Shown here: positions 8,816 through 17,209 of the stretch, piece by piece
How the letters are laid out: each line of letters begins with the position of its first letter
Numbering within the stretch: position 1 is the stretch's first letter
Origin: Mariprofundus micogutta
GTDB lineage: Bacteria > Pseudomonadota > Zetaproteobacteria > Mariprofundales > Mariprofundaceae
Length of the DNA stretch: 49,563 nucleotides
NCBI RefSeq assembly: GCF_001895085.1
Contig: NZ_BDFD01000021.1
Coordinates: 1-49,563, forward strand
Direction of reading: 5' to 3'
Notes under the pieces: model-generated
Databases searched by the model: none
What the model saw: only the letters and a program-made list of their open reading frames with translations
What the model was told of the DNA's origin: nothing
Made by a program: the position numbers and the translations under genes

Positions 8816-9301
8816 TCACTTTCGCGCCAATTTTTGCATGGGGCTATGATGCGCATGGCAGATGGCTACGGCAAGGGCATCTGCAGCATCTTCAGGACAT
8901 GGTTCCGGCGGATGCAGCAGCATGCGAACCATATGACCGATCTGATCCTTATCAGCACGACCATAGCCTACAACGGCCTGCTTCACATTCGTGGGAGAGT
9001 AGGGGGCTACGCGAAGTCCGTGAAAGCCGCATGCGGCAACCAGAGCACCACGTGCCTGACCAAGTTTCAGTGCAGAACTGACATTTTTGGATACGAAGAC
9101 ATCTTCAATCGCTGCCGTTTCAGGTTTAAAGGCCGAGATAATTTCCGATAGTCCTGCGAAGAGAATATGTAAGCGTTCATCAAAATCACCTTTACCGGTG
9201 CGAATCATGGCATGATGCACATGGCGCAGATGATTACCCTGCACATCGATGATGCCAATACCTGTTTTGACTGAGCCTGGATCGACACCAAGTATTCTCA
9301 C
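8816..9301 (-). CDS. ruvC: RuvC Holliday-junction resolvase
   Basis: This 161-residue endonuclease cuts the junctions processed by RuvAB. Its catalytic acidic residues are visible: D in ILGVDPGS (D7), E in AAIEDVFV, and D in the C-terminal PEDAADALAVAICH. The start is GTG 9301 with AAAGGA at 8 nt. It is the first gene of the ruvC-A-B-ybgC-tolQRA string, so recombination repair and the Tol machine are probably co-transcribed. Confidence 0.96.
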   Translation of the reverse strand: MRILGVDPGSVKTGIGIIDVQGNHLRHVHHAMIRTGKGDFDERLHILFAGLSEIISAFKPETAAIEDVFVSKNVSSALKLGQARGALVAACGFHGLRVAPYSPTNVKQAVVGYGRADKDQIGHMVRMLLHPPEPCPEDAADALAVAICHAHHSPMQKLARK

Positions 9302-9340
9302 GGATTTATTCCTTTGCCGGATAGCGTGATAAGAGGAAGA

Positions 9341-10009
9341 TCAAACTTTTTCAGCAACCGATGTCATCACCCTGGATGTCAGTTTCATCATCTCTTTAAT
9401 CGGTTGCGGCAGTTTGGCCGCACCGAGATCTTCTGCCAGTTCAGCATGTCCCTGTTCATCAATCTTCATCTGTTCAACGATAGCACGGCTACGAGCATCT
9501 GCTTCAGGCAAACGGTTCAGATGACTATCGAGATGACGTACAACCTGATGCTCAGTTTCAGCCAGAAAACCCAGGTTCCAGCGATCTCCGGCAATGCCTG
9601 CGGCCATACCGATAGCAAATGAACCTGCATACCAGAGTGGGTCAAACAGGCTTGGGCGCTCTCCCAGTTCATCAAGGCGATTACGGCACCAGTTCAGGTG
9701 ATCAGACTCTTCAATAGACGCATGGCGCAATTTATCAACCAGCTTGGGATCGCGTGCAGTCAGGCTTTGTCCCTGATACAGCGCCTGGGCAGCCATTTCA
9801 CCCGAGTGATTTACGCGCATGAGACCTGCTGCAAGTTTCTTCTCATCAGGGTTGAGTTCGGTAGTCGTTTCAGCTGGAACTTCAGCAGCTGGATATGAAC
9901 GGGAACTGACCTGCTTACAAAAGATATTATTCAGAGCGCGATCAAGCTCGCCAATAAGCTGATCTGCCACGGTTGGGTTGCGAAATTGTTTGTCCATGTT
10001 TGCAATCAT
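9341..10009 (-). CDS. coq7: Coq7-type demethoxyubiquinol hydroxylase
   Basis: This 222-residue di-iron carboxylate enzyme performs the last ring hydroxylation of ubiquinone synthesis under oxygen. Iron-ligand motifs appear in ferritin-like order: RVNHSGEMAAQ (about 73-83), SIEESDHLNW (about 108-117), EHQVVRHLDSH (about 151-161) and DEQGHAELAED (about 188-198). ATG 10009 has only a weak AAGG upstream, and an in-frame ATG at 9997 is an alternative. It indicates that the cell makes ubiquinone aerobically. Confidence 0.93.
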   Translation of the reverse strand: MIANMDKQFRNPTVADQLIGELDRALNNIFCKQVSSRSYPAAEVPAETTTELNPDEKKLAAGLMRVNHSGEMAAQALYQGQSLTARDPKLVDKLRHASIEESDHLNWCRNRLDELGERPSLFDPLWYAGSFAIGMAAGIAGDRWNLGFLAETEHQVVRHLDSHLNRLPEADARSRAIVEQMKIDEQGHAELAEDLGAAKLPQPIKEMMKLTSRVMTSVAEKV

Positions 10010-10081
10010 AAAACAGCTATACCTTAGTGCAAGAAGGGATATTCACATAGCTAATTCCTTTGTTTTCAAGGCCTTCAAGCT

Positions 10082-10116
10082 ATATCCACAGATACTGTGG
10101 ATAACTTTGTGGATGA
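10082..10116. other. Cluster of three DnaA-box-like 9-mers
   Basis: A perfect DnaA box (TTATCCACA, minus strand) lies at 10096-10104. It is flanked by ATATCCACA at 10082-10090 and TCATCCACA (minus) at 10108-10116, each one mismatch from consensus. A further 8/9 match (TTATCCACT, minus) ends near 10283. The surrounding 290-bp gap between coq7 and hpnE is AT-rich. It could be a DnaA-titration/regulatory site, or part of an origin. No dnaA, dnaN, gidA or parAB neighbours support a chromosomal origin here. Confidence 0.4.
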
Positions 10117-10254
10117 ATTGCAGTTGAGACCCTAGTTTATTACATCTGCGTGACATGGCTTGTGTCTGCTTAAAATTTAAGCATCACAAATAGTTGTTTA
10201 ATAACAGTGGGTTGTAGTATTATTTTTGACCACACCAGAAGGAGGGGTAGCTAT

Positions 10255-10293
10255 GTGACATATTATCACCAATCTCAAGTGATAAGTGGATAA
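10255..10293 (+). other. Possible micro-ORF with a strong ribosome-binding site
   Basis: AAGGAGGGG at 10239-10246 precedes either ATG 10253, which is followed at once by TGA (a start-stop element), or GTG 10255, which reads 12 codons (MTYYHQSQVISG) to TAA 10293. The Shine-Dalgarno match is the strongest in the region but no normal gene follows. It converges on the end of hpnE. It may be chance. Confidence 0.2.
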
Positions 10294-10299
10294 AAGCGC

Positions 10300-11568
10300 T
10301 TATAAGAGCAGTTTTAAGACTTCAATGGCTGCCTTTTCACCCCTTTGCACTGCAAACTCAATGGTAGCAGGCAATTCACCGGGTAGTGGTTGTTCAGTTG
10401 CATCAATCATCCTCACTGACGCCATCTGACTTGCATCATGCTTGCGAACAAGAACCGTTGCGCGTTTTTCCCGTATAATGCGAAAATGGCATGGTGAGAG
10501 ATGAGTGCTACTGTTGCAGATGAGATTGAGTTCATGAGTTACAAGCTCAAGCAGAGTCGCATCATCCATATCCTGCTCATCTGCGCTGATGACAGCGCAA
10601 ATATGATACAGAGGGAGCTCCTGCTGTTGCATTTGAGCCGTAATATCGAAGAACCACTGACCAGTGGTTCGAATGCCACCGACAAACGTTTCAGGAAGTC
10701 CCGGGTTAGCCTCAAACCATAGATGCACATTGGTAATGCATCGCGTTTCACTCTGGCTTTCACGATCCAGCAGGGCATCCGCAGCAAAAGCCGGCAGGGC
10801 AATCACCACTGCATCGTACAAATCCCCATTGACCAGCACAGCATCAGCCTCTTTTTTGAGTGAGCGCACACGTTGACGGGTTCTGATGTTCACGCCCAGC
10901 TGTTCAGCTCTTTCTACAAGCGGCTTGATCAATGCCAAATCCAGTGGTGCATTGAACCAACCGAGTCTGGCCGTTTTTTTGCTGGCGAAACTTTCCCGCA
11001 ATATCCGTTTGAATGTTGAGGCATCAGCGCTATGAATATCCTCATTCATGCTGCCAAGACAGATAGGTTCGAGCATATCAGACACCAGAGTTGGTGGAAT
11101 ATCATATAAGCGGATTAAATCGGAAACTGATGTATCTGCCGGATGATCCTGATTCAATGCTCGGGCCAGCCTTAACATGGCAACTGCTGAAGCCCACCCG
11201 TGAGCGGGCAAGCTTCTGACCGCCATCAATAATGCCAGTGGAAATGGCAACCACGGAGCTGGGAAAAGTTGAAAGTGATTACGCTCAACATCCCAGAGCG
11301 GCAATTTCAATGATGGCTGCCATACGAGATTAGATGTGGCATTACAATCGCTTAGAAGCTGTTGTGTGGCCTGATATGCACCTATCAGAAGGTGAGGCCC
11401 ATTGTCGCAAAGTTCACCACTTGCTTTATCGATAAATGAACGGGTCCGCCCCCCCGGTTTTGGTGAAGCTTCGAATAATTCAACCTGAATACCGGCTTGT
11501 GCCAAACGAATCGCAGCTGTCAGGCCGCACAGGCCAGCTCCGACAACGGCAACGGATTGAACTGTAAT
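10300..11568 (-). CDS. hpnE: HpnE, squalene-forming FAD-dependent oxidoreductase
   Basis: This is an FAD flavoenzyme of the amine-oxidase/phytoene-desaturase fold that reduces hydroxysqualene to squalene, following HpnC and HpnD. The dinucleotide-binding motif VVGAGLCGLTAAIRLA lies at the very N-terminus and is followed by ELFEASPKPGGRTRS. The only standard start in frame downstream of the stop at 11584 is TTG 11505, which would delete this FAD motif. No ATG, GTG or TTG exists between 11584 and 11505. ATT 11568-11566 sits 7 nt after GGAG, directly after the hpnD stop, and gives a normal 422-residue protein. I therefore infer an ATT start coupled to hpnD. Confidence 0.85.
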   Translation of the reverse strand: MTVQSVAVVGAGLCGLTAAIRLAQAGIQVELFEASPKPGGRTRSFIDKASGELCDNGPHLLIGAYQATQQLLSDCNATSNLVWQPSLKLPLWDVERNHFQLFPAPWLPFPLALLMAVRSLPAHGWASAVAMLRLARALNQDHPADTSVSDLIRLYDIPPTLVSDMLEPICLGSMNEDIHSADASTFKRILRESFASKKTARLGWFNAPLDLALIKPLVERAEQLGVNIRTRQRVRSLKKEADAVLVNGDLYDAVVIALPAFAADALLDRESQSETRCITNVHLWFEANPGLPETFVGGIRTTGQWFFDITAQMQQQELPLYHICAVISADEQDMDDATLLELVTHELNLICNSSTHLSPCHFRIIREKRATVLVRKHDASQMASVRMIDATEQPLPGELPATIEFAVQRGEKAAIEVLKLLL

Positions 11569-11569
11569 A

Positions 11570-12445
11570 TCAGAACTCCAGCTTCATCGGCAGACCTTTC
11601 TTTGCCGCTTTTGATTCATAGCGCCAGCTGCGCCAGGCAATCCATATCTTTTTCAATGGCAGGATATGCACCGGATGCTGAAAGACATCATAATTTACAG
11701 ATCTTAAACGCTGCAGATAGGCATAATAGATGGTTCCCATAACAATGGAGGGGCGCAGGCTTTCCCTGTCTTCCTCGGGAAGTTGAGCCAGTGCCTGACG
11801 ATATGCAGCCTCTGCTTTATCACCATAGGCCTGCAATAGTTGCTGCATGCTATCGTTGAACTCTCCGGCCTTGATAGCCTGATCACTGACCTTAAAACGA
11901 ATACGATCTTCCTGAGGCAGATAGATGCGGTCCATGCGGGCATCTTCTGCAACATCACGCAGAATATTGGTCAACTGCAGTGCTTCACCCAGCGAAGTGG
12001 CAAAACCACGGCTTTTACGGTTCGAATAGCCAAATATTTCGATACTTAACAGCCCAACCACGCCGGCTACCCGGTAGGCATAAAGTGAGAGGTCAGCTGC
12101 TTTCAGGATCGGTTTACGTTTAACATCCATCAGCATGCCATCAATTATTTCAACCAGTAACTCTTCATTGATTGAAAAATGCTGTTGTGCCCAGTGTAAT
12201 TCTTTACCCACCGGATGCTGAGCCTGACCATTGAAAGCCTGCGATAACTCATGACGCCAGAAGGCCAGCTTGGAGAGGGCAACCTCCTGCTCTTTCACCT
12301 CATCTGCAATGTCATCTACTTCCCGGCAAAATGCATATAGTGCCATGATAGCTCGACGCTGGTCATCCGGCAGAAACAGGAACGCATAAAAGAATGAGGA
12401 GCCGGAACCACGGGTTTTATCCCTGCAATATTGTTCAGGATTCAT
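11570..12445 (-). CDS. hpnD: HpnD, presqualene diphosphate synthase
   Basis: This 291-residue trans-isoprenyl diphosphate synthase of the squalene/phytoene synthase family joins two farnesyl diphosphates to presqualene diphosphate. The two Asp-rich substrate/Mg motifs are seen: AFCREVDDIADE in the N-terminal quarter and NILRDVAEDARMDRIYLPQED in the middle. The longer frame to 12508 is rejected: ATG 12445 overlaps the hpnC stop as TGATG and begins MNPEQYCRDKTRGSGSSFFYA, the usual N-terminus of the family. It is co-translated with hpnC and hpnE. Confidence 0.92.
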   Translation of the reverse strand: MNPEQYCRDKTRGSGSSFFYAFLFLPDDQRRAIMALYAFCREVDDIADEVKEQEVALSKLAFWRHELSQAFNGQAQHPVGKELHWAQQHFSINEELLVEIIDGMLMDVKRKPILKAADLSLYAYRVAGVVGLLSIEIFGYSNRKSRGFATSLGEALQLTNILRDVAEDARMDRIYLPQEDRIRFKVSDQAIKAGEFNDSMQQLLQAYGDKAEAAYRQALAQLPEEDRESLRPSIVMGTIYYAYLQRLRSVNYDVFQHPVHILPLKKIWIAWRSWRYESKAAKKGLPMKLEF

Positions 12446-13317
12446 CAGTGTTTTGCCTTGGGCGGAAACAGGCTGTCCTTGAGCACTGGCAACAACATTT
12501 TTTTCCACTCTTTCTTATTCAGCGTGCTTCGCTCAAGCATGGGGCTCTCCAAATTGTCGATCTTATCCAACATGCGGCGCCCTGCATGAATGGTTGCTGC
12601 TATCTGCAGACGCAAACGAAATGGGATCATGGCAAGCAGAGGAAGGCCCTCTTCAAGCATGCTGCGTGTTTCTGCAATCGCCTTGTCTAAAACGGGCCTG
12701 AGAAGCTGATTATCTACATCACCATCAAGCAGTTGCTGAGCGGTCAAATCTGCTTCCTGCAACCAGGCTTCGGGCAGATAACACCGGCCACGCGGAAGAT
12801 CGACACTTAAATCCTGCCAGAAATTAATAAGCTGTAATGCCGAGCATATTTTATCCGAGCAGTATAATGCCTCGGCAGTATTAATCCTATGCAACATCAG
12901 CATCAGGCGACCAACAGGATTGGCCGAGTGTTTACAGTAAAACAGCAATTCATCCAGTGTGGCATAACCATGAATGGTTACATCCATACGGAAAGCAATC
13001 AGCAGGTTGTTTAATTCCTCAATATCCAGCGCATGTTTTTGAATGGTATCTGCCAGCGCCATGAAGATGGGTTGATCAATCGAAACATTGTTCTCGCAGC
13101 GTTCAAGCAGTGTTTCCCAAGCATCGAGCTGTTTAATTCGTGTTTCAGGCGTTGCATCATCTTCATCTGCCAAATCATCTGCATGACGGGCAAAAGCATA
13201 AATAGCGGCGACAGCAGGGCGCAAATCTGCTCTCAGCAGTTTGGATGCTGTCGGAAAATTCTCATAGTGGTTTCGTGCGATATCCAGGCAATGTTGATAA
13301 GCTTGCGCTAGCTCCAT
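12445..13317 (-). CDS. hpnC: HpnC, hydroxysqualene synthase
   Basis: This squalene/phytoene synthase-fold enzyme converts presqualene diphosphate to hydroxysqualene. Motifs are AFARHADDLADEDD and NFWQDLSVDLPRGRCYLPEAW. The frame is open to 13437 but the family usually starts just before the QAYQHCLDIARNHYENFP segment, so ATG 13317 (MELAQAY, 290 residues) is preferred; ATG 13341 is possible. With HpnD and HpnE it supplies squalene for hopanoids; the cyclase (shc) is not in the window. It is divergent from thiO, so the promoters of both lie around 13318-13408. Confidence 0.88.
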   Translation of the reverse strand: MELAQAYQHCLDIARNHYENFPTASKLLRADLRPAVAAIYAFARHADDLADEDDATPETRIKQLDAWETLLERCENNVSIDQPIFMALADTIQKHALDIEELNNLLIAFRMDVTIHGYATLDELLFYCKHSANPVGRLMLMLHRINTAEALYCSDKICSALQLINFWQDLSVDLPRGRCYLPEAWLQEADLTAQQLLDGDVDNQLLRPVLDKAIAETRSMLEEGLPLLAMIPFRLRLQIAATIHAGRRMLDKIDNLESPMLERSTLNKKEWKKMLLPVLKDSLFPPKAKH

Positions 13318-13408
13318 TGGCTGGCCTGTTGAGGCTTGCATGGCGGCATGGTGGCGATATGGCGTGTTTTCTGCAAGTTTGAAAACACAGCTTCGCGAGG
13401 GGAGTTTC

Positions 13409-14578
13409 GTGGATATAGGCAGGCAGACAGATGGCAAACGCGTAGCAGTGATTGGGGGCGGTGTAATCGGTTGCCTGACAGCCCTGTATCTTCACCGCCT
13501 CGGAGCCAACCCTGTCATTCTGGAGAAGAGTCAAATAGGCAGAGAGTCGAGTTGGGCTGGAGCAGGTATTCTATGTCCGATTCATCCCTGGCTATATCCG
13601 GACAGCTTTACCCACCTGGTAGATAGCAGCCTCTCCATGTTTCCGACCATGAACACTATGCTGGAGGAGTTGAGCGGTCTTAAAACGGAGTGGCGATCAA
13701 GCGGCCTGATGATTCCCATGTTTGATGATGATCGCATTCATCATCGCGAGAATGCACTGGGCTGGTCCAAACGTTTCGGTTGGAAAGTTGAAGAACTGGA
13801 CAACAGACAGAGTCGCGAACACGAGCCGACAATCAGTGATCAGATTGCTGGCTCACTATTATGGCCGCAAGTAGGGCAGGTGCGAAACCCACGCCTGCTT
13901 GCCGCGGTAAGGAAAGCTCTGGAAAACTACGCCGTGCCGATTCGCGAACAGGCTGAAGTGTCCGGTATCGGTAAAAACGGGCAGGGCGAAATCTCATCTG
14001 TACAGCTTGCAACTGGTGAATCGATTGAAACGGATGCCGTACTGCTAGCTGCCGGTAGCTGGAGTGGTGAACTTGCCCGTCAGATTGGCTTAGAGCTACC
14101 CGTAGAACCAGTGAAAGGGCAGATTGTGCTGCTGAAAGATGAACCAGGCAAAGTGAACCACATCATTAAACATGACGATGTTTATCTCGTGCCACGCGTG
14201 GATGGTCATATCCTCGTTGGTGCCAGCATGGAGCGGGTAGGCTTTCAGCCTGGTACCACTGATGCAGTTGTAAACAACCTGCTGGAAGCAACATACCGCA
14301 TCACACCTGGCTTGAAAGATGCGTCCATTGTCGAACAATGGATGGGCTTCCGCCCGGGTAGTCCTGATGGCATGCCATATCTCGGCCCTGTGGATGGTCA
14401 GCCCGGCCTCTGGGTTGCCAGTGGTCACTATCGCAACGGTGTCGCCCTTGCTCCCGGTACGGCTGAAATCATGAGCCGCTGGATCATGGGTGAGACTCCA
14501 GAGATGGATCTGTCAGACTTCAGAGTGGACAGGCCGGTAATTAATCTGGATAAGGTAGGTTTTCCTGCTGCCGCGTAG
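13409..14578 (+). CDS. thiO: Glycine oxidase ThiO-like FAD-dependent amine oxidase
   Basis: This 389-residue DAO-family flavoenzyme begins with the FAD motif VAVIGGGVIGCLTALYLHRLGA and carries ESSWAGAGIL, VKGQIVLL and the C-terminal GHYRNGVALAPGTAEIM segment typical of ThiO. It would oxidise glycine to the imine used in thiamine thiazole synthesis. The start GTG 13409 has GGGGAG at 5 nt; the longer frame from 13340 overlaps the divergent hpnC start. No other thiamine gene is adjacent, so a more general D-amino-acid or sarcosine-type oxidase cannot be excluded. Confidence 0.82.
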   Translation: MDIGRQTDGKRVAVIGGGVIGCLTALYLHRLGANPVILEKSQIGRESSWAGAGILCPIHPWLYPDSFTHLVDSSLSMFPTMNTMLEELSGLKTEWRSSGLMIPMFDDDRIHHRENALGWSKRFGWKVEELDNRQSREHEPTISDQIAGSLLWPQVGQVRNPRLLAAVRKALENYAVPIREQAEVSGIGKNGQGEISSVQLATGESIETDAVLLAAGSWSGELARQIGLELPVEPVKGQIVLLKDEPGKVNHIIKHDDVYLVPRVDGHILVGASMERVGFQPGTTDAVVNNLLEATYRITPGLKDASIVEQWMGFRPGSPDGMPYLGPVDGQPGLWVASGHYRNGVALAPGTAEIMSRWIMGETPEMDLSDFRVDRPVINLDKVGFPAAA

Positions 14579-14642
14579 AGCAATGCAAAATAAACACGCT
14601 GCATCCACTTCTTATTATTTCTTTTTAACATGGTATGAACAA

Positions 14643-15515
14643 ATGAATGATAAAACTATAGCTACTCACAACGGCAATTTTCATGCAGATGATGTTTTCA
14701 GTGTCGCTGCAATTGAGATCATATTCCCTTCTTTTAAGCTGATTCGCACACGTGATTCAGAGCTAATCGATAAGGCAGATATTGTGATTGATGTCGGAGG
14801 TGAATATGACCCGGAGAGCGACCGTTTTGATCATCATCAACGTGGCGGGGCAGGTGAGCGCGAAAATGGTATTCCTTACTCCTCGTTTGGTCTGATCTGG
14901 CAGAAATATGGCGTAGAGATTTGTCAGGGTAATCAGGACGTAGCCAATGCTGTGGATGCAGGGCTCGTATCAACGATTGATGCCATCGATTGTGGTCATG
15001 TCGAAGGTGTTGTTCAAGGCATTAGCCTGAGCCAAACGATTGGAATGTTTAACCCCACCTGGCAAGAAGATAGTCACTGTGATGATTGTTTTGATGAAGC
15101 AGTCGCTTTTGCATCGCGCATTTTAACACGGTTTATTGCAGCTGCTAGCGGTGGCGTTAATGCAAAAGAGATTGTCGCTAAAGCGATTGAAAATTCAGAA
15201 GATCCGAGAGTGGTTGTATTAGAGCAGTATACCCCATGGAAAAAAACTGTTCTCAGCTTATCTGAAGAGGCTTTGTATGTGGTTTATCCATCGCAGACCG
15301 GCGAATGGAGAATTCAAGCTGTTCCTGCTGAACTCGGTTCTTTCGAAGATAGAAAATCGCTGCCTAAAGCATGGGCTGGTTTGTCCGGTGAAGGGCTTCA
15401 AGAGGTGACAGGCATTGATGATGCCATGTTCTGCCATAATGGCCTGTTTATTGCCGGGGCAGAATCATTTGAAAGCACAATGAAAATGGCAGCCATCGCT
15501 GTTGAAAAACAGTAA
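14643..15515 (+). CDS. MYG1/UPF0160-family DHH-like metal-dependent hydrolase
   Basis: This 290-residue protein opens with ATHNGNFHADDVFSVAAI and contains DVGGEYDPESDRFDHHQRG, both diagnostic of the MYG1 family. The GNFHADD and FDHHQ motifs match the DHH phosphoesterase metal site. Eukaryotic MYG1 is an RNA exonuclease and bacterial members are uncharacterised. The C-terminal half has AVPAELGSFEDRKSLP and LPKAWAG as in the family. ATG 14643 is chosen over 14583 because the family begins shortly before the THNG motif. The biological role here is unknown. Confidence 0.85.
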   Translation: MNDKTIATHNGNFHADDVFSVAAIEIIFPSFKLIRTRDSELIDKADIVIDVGGEYDPESDRFDHHQRGGAGERENGIPYSSFGLIWQKYGVEICQGNQDVANAVDAGLVSTIDAIDCGHVEGVVQGISLSQTIGMFNPTWQEDSHCDDCFDEAVAFASRILTRFIAAASGGVNAKEIVAKAIENSEDPRVVVLEQYTPWKKTVLSLSEEALYVVYPSQTGEWRIQAVPAELGSFEDRKSLPKAWAGLSGEGLQEVTGIDDAMFCHNGLFIAGAESFESTMKMAAIAVEKQ

Positions 15516-15608
15516 AACCGTTATCATAAACAAAGCACTCTATTTTTTACTCAATTCGATTCAGATGATACCATCCACGTAAGCAAAATGGACAAAGGAT
15601 TCCCTACA

Positions 15609-16529
15609 ATGAGCCAAGGTTTTGAAATTCAAATATTTAACCGCCGCGAAAACAGAATGGACATCGAAAAAGTTTATGGTGATGGCATGGTTAAGTTTGC
15701 GTATGGCAACCCCATAGGGCGGCTCTTGGGGCCTTTGATTGCAAGTAAAATGTTCAGTCAAATGTACGGGAAATCACAAGACAGTATAAAGTCAGCGCAA
15801 AAAGTCGCGCCGTTTCTGAAAAATTTTAATATTCAAATCGATCAATACCAAAAAGGATCCTTCACAGAGAACCCTATTGAAACATCCTATAAATCATTCA
15901 ATGAGTTTTTTATCCGAGAGTTTCAGGAAGGGCAAAGAACTTTCACAAAAAACGATGATGAAATGGGTGCTTTTGCTGAGGCGCGATACTTTGGCCATGA
16001 ATGCATGAGCGATGATCTCAATATCCCAGTTAAAGGATCGATGTTACGCGCTGTTGATCTTATCGGTGATGATGAATTAGCCAAAGACTTTATCGGTGGT
16101 CCACTGATGATCGCAAGACTGTGCCCTGTGGATTACCATCGTTACCACTATCCCGATGATGGCAAAACCCTTCAGGCCTTTAGTGTTCCGGGCGATCTGC
16201 ATTCAGTGAATCCATTAGCCTTGAAATTCAGACAGGATATTTTCATCAAGAATGATAGGCGTGTCTCAATTCTGGAAACAGAGCACTTTGGCAAGCTGGC
16301 CTATATTGAAGTTGGAGCCACCTGTGTGGGTAAAATCGTGCAATCCTTTGATGAATCCAAGCCGTTTAAAAAGGGCGATGAAAAAGGCTATTTTCTCTTT
16401 GGCGGAAGTACGGTTGTTTTATGTGGAGAAAAAGGAAAGTGGTCTCCCTCCGAAGATATGTTAGCGAACACCCTGGCAGGTATTGAGACATACATTCAAC
16501 TTGGCGATGTTGTTGCTCAAGCCAGCTAA
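15609..16529 (+). CDS. psd: Phosphatidylserine decarboxylase-family proenzyme
   Basis: This 306-residue pyruvoyl-dependent enzyme makes phosphatidylethanolamine from phosphatidylserine. Family features are SFNEFFIREFQEGQRTF (about 90-106), the substrate-region segment RLCPVDYHRYHYPDDG (about 170-185) and the self-cleavage site FGGSTVVL near the C-terminus (about 267-274), where Ser gives the pyruvoyl group (GGST here in place of the common LGST). ATG 15609 has AAAGGA upstream; ATG 15588 has none. It is unlike the compact E. coli-size form and resembles the longer Clostridium/eukaryote-like group. Confidence 0.85.
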   Translation: MSQGFEIQIFNRRENRMDIEKVYGDGMVKFAYGNPIGRLLGPLIASKMFSQMYGKSQDSIKSAQKVAPFLKNFNIQIDQYQKGSFTENPIETSYKSFNEFFIREFQEGQRTFTKNDDEMGAFAEARYFGHECMSDDLNIPVKGSMLRAVDLIGDDELAKDFIGGPLMIARLCPVDYHRYHYPDDGKTLQAFSVPGDLHSVNPLALKFRQDIFIKNDRRVSILETEHFGKLAYIEVGATCVGKIVQSFDESKPFKKGDEKGYFLFGGSTVVLCGEKGKWSPSEDMLANTLAGIETYIQLGDVVAQAS

Positions 16530-16544
16530 TCTGGTAACAAAGAA

Positions 16545-16576
16545 AAAAGGAGTCGCAAAGCAGCTGCGACTCCTTT
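16545..16576. terminator. Bidirectional intrinsic terminator between psd and tRNA-Arg
   Basis: GGAGTCGC (16549-16556) pairs with GCGACTCC (16566-16573). On the minus strand it is followed by six T, so it ends the tRNA transcript; on the plus strand it lies 20 bp after psd and is followed by TTT. Confidence 0.8.
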
Positions 16577-16580
16577 GAAA

Positions 16581-16657
16581 TGGCGCTCCCTGAGAGATTC
16601 GAACTCCCGGCCACCTGATTCGAAGTCAGATACTCTATCCAGCTGAGCTAAGGGAGC
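16581..16657 (-). tRNA. tRNA-Arg, anticodon UCG
   Basis: The 77-nt cloverleaf reads on the minus strand. The acceptor GCTCCCT pairs with AGGGAGC, followed by discriminator G and an encoded CCA. The D arm is GCTC-AGCTGGATA-GAGT, the anticodon stem TCTGA/TCAGG carries loop CTTCGAA (anticodon TCG), and the T arm is GGGAG-TTCGAAT-CTCTC. All stems pair. It reads CGA codons. Confidence 0.95.
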
Positions 16658-16761
16658 CTTCTGTTTTTACCCGGTAAACCTAACAGTTTTCAAGTAAACT
16701 CTCTTCACGTTTCATTGAAAGCCATATCAGGTTGCTCAAATCGTTTAATCTGATGATTGTT

Positions 16762-17163
16762 TCAGCTAGCAACAGCTGTCTTTATTTTCGCCAGATTCAT
16801 TTCAACAAATAGAAGGATATTCTGGCACTGTTCTTCGTTTAACAAACCCAGACCATAATGGGCAATAATATAACAGAATGAAAAAGCCATCACGGGATCG
16901 TTCAGGTTACGGTTTCCTGTCTCCTGATTAGCAATGTAACTGCCTATTGCAGCATCTCTTGCTTTCGTTCGATACTCTTCTGAACCCATCATATCGCGAA
17001 ATTTCACGCAGACCACTGGTGCCAAATGAAAGAGGTCGGATTCCAGCATCATTTTCCCTGCCTGCTCGGCAAATGGAATAGCTGCTTTTGCATCCTGATA
17101 TGCATCTATTAATTCAATGACCCAACCTTCATTGGATGTCGCGATTGGTTTCGGATATTTCAT
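16762..17163 (-). CDS. Conserved-looking hypothetical protein, 133 residues
   Basis: This is a soluble, mixed-charge, probably mostly helical protein with no signal peptide, no membrane helix and no motif I recognise. AAAGGAACAACG just before ATG 17163 gives a good ribosome site, supporting real coding. It is followed by the tRNA-Arg gene and preceded by the truncated haemoglobin gene on the same strand with a 46-bp gap, so the two may be co-transcribed. Its function is unknown. Confidence 0.6.
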   Translation of the reverse strand: MKYPKPIATSNEGWVIELIDAYQDAKAAIPFAEQAGKMMLESDLFHLAPVVCVKFRDMMGSEEYRTKARDAAIGSYIANQETGNRNLNDPVMAFSFCYIIAHYGLGLLNEEQCQNILLFVEMNLAKIKTAVAS

Positions 17164-17209
17164 CGTTGTTCCTTTATCGATACTGAGTTTGGTTTTGCGG
17201 CATTATAAG

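Noticed and set aside
10082-10293. Definite chromosomal replication origin
   Set aside because: DnaA boxes alone are not enough; no dnaA, dnaN, gidA or parAB neighbours and no recognised unwinding element.
11570-12508. hpnD read from ATG 12508
   Set aside because: The first 21 codons overlap the end of hpnC and do not match the family; ATG 12445 gives the TGATG coupling and the usual N-terminus.
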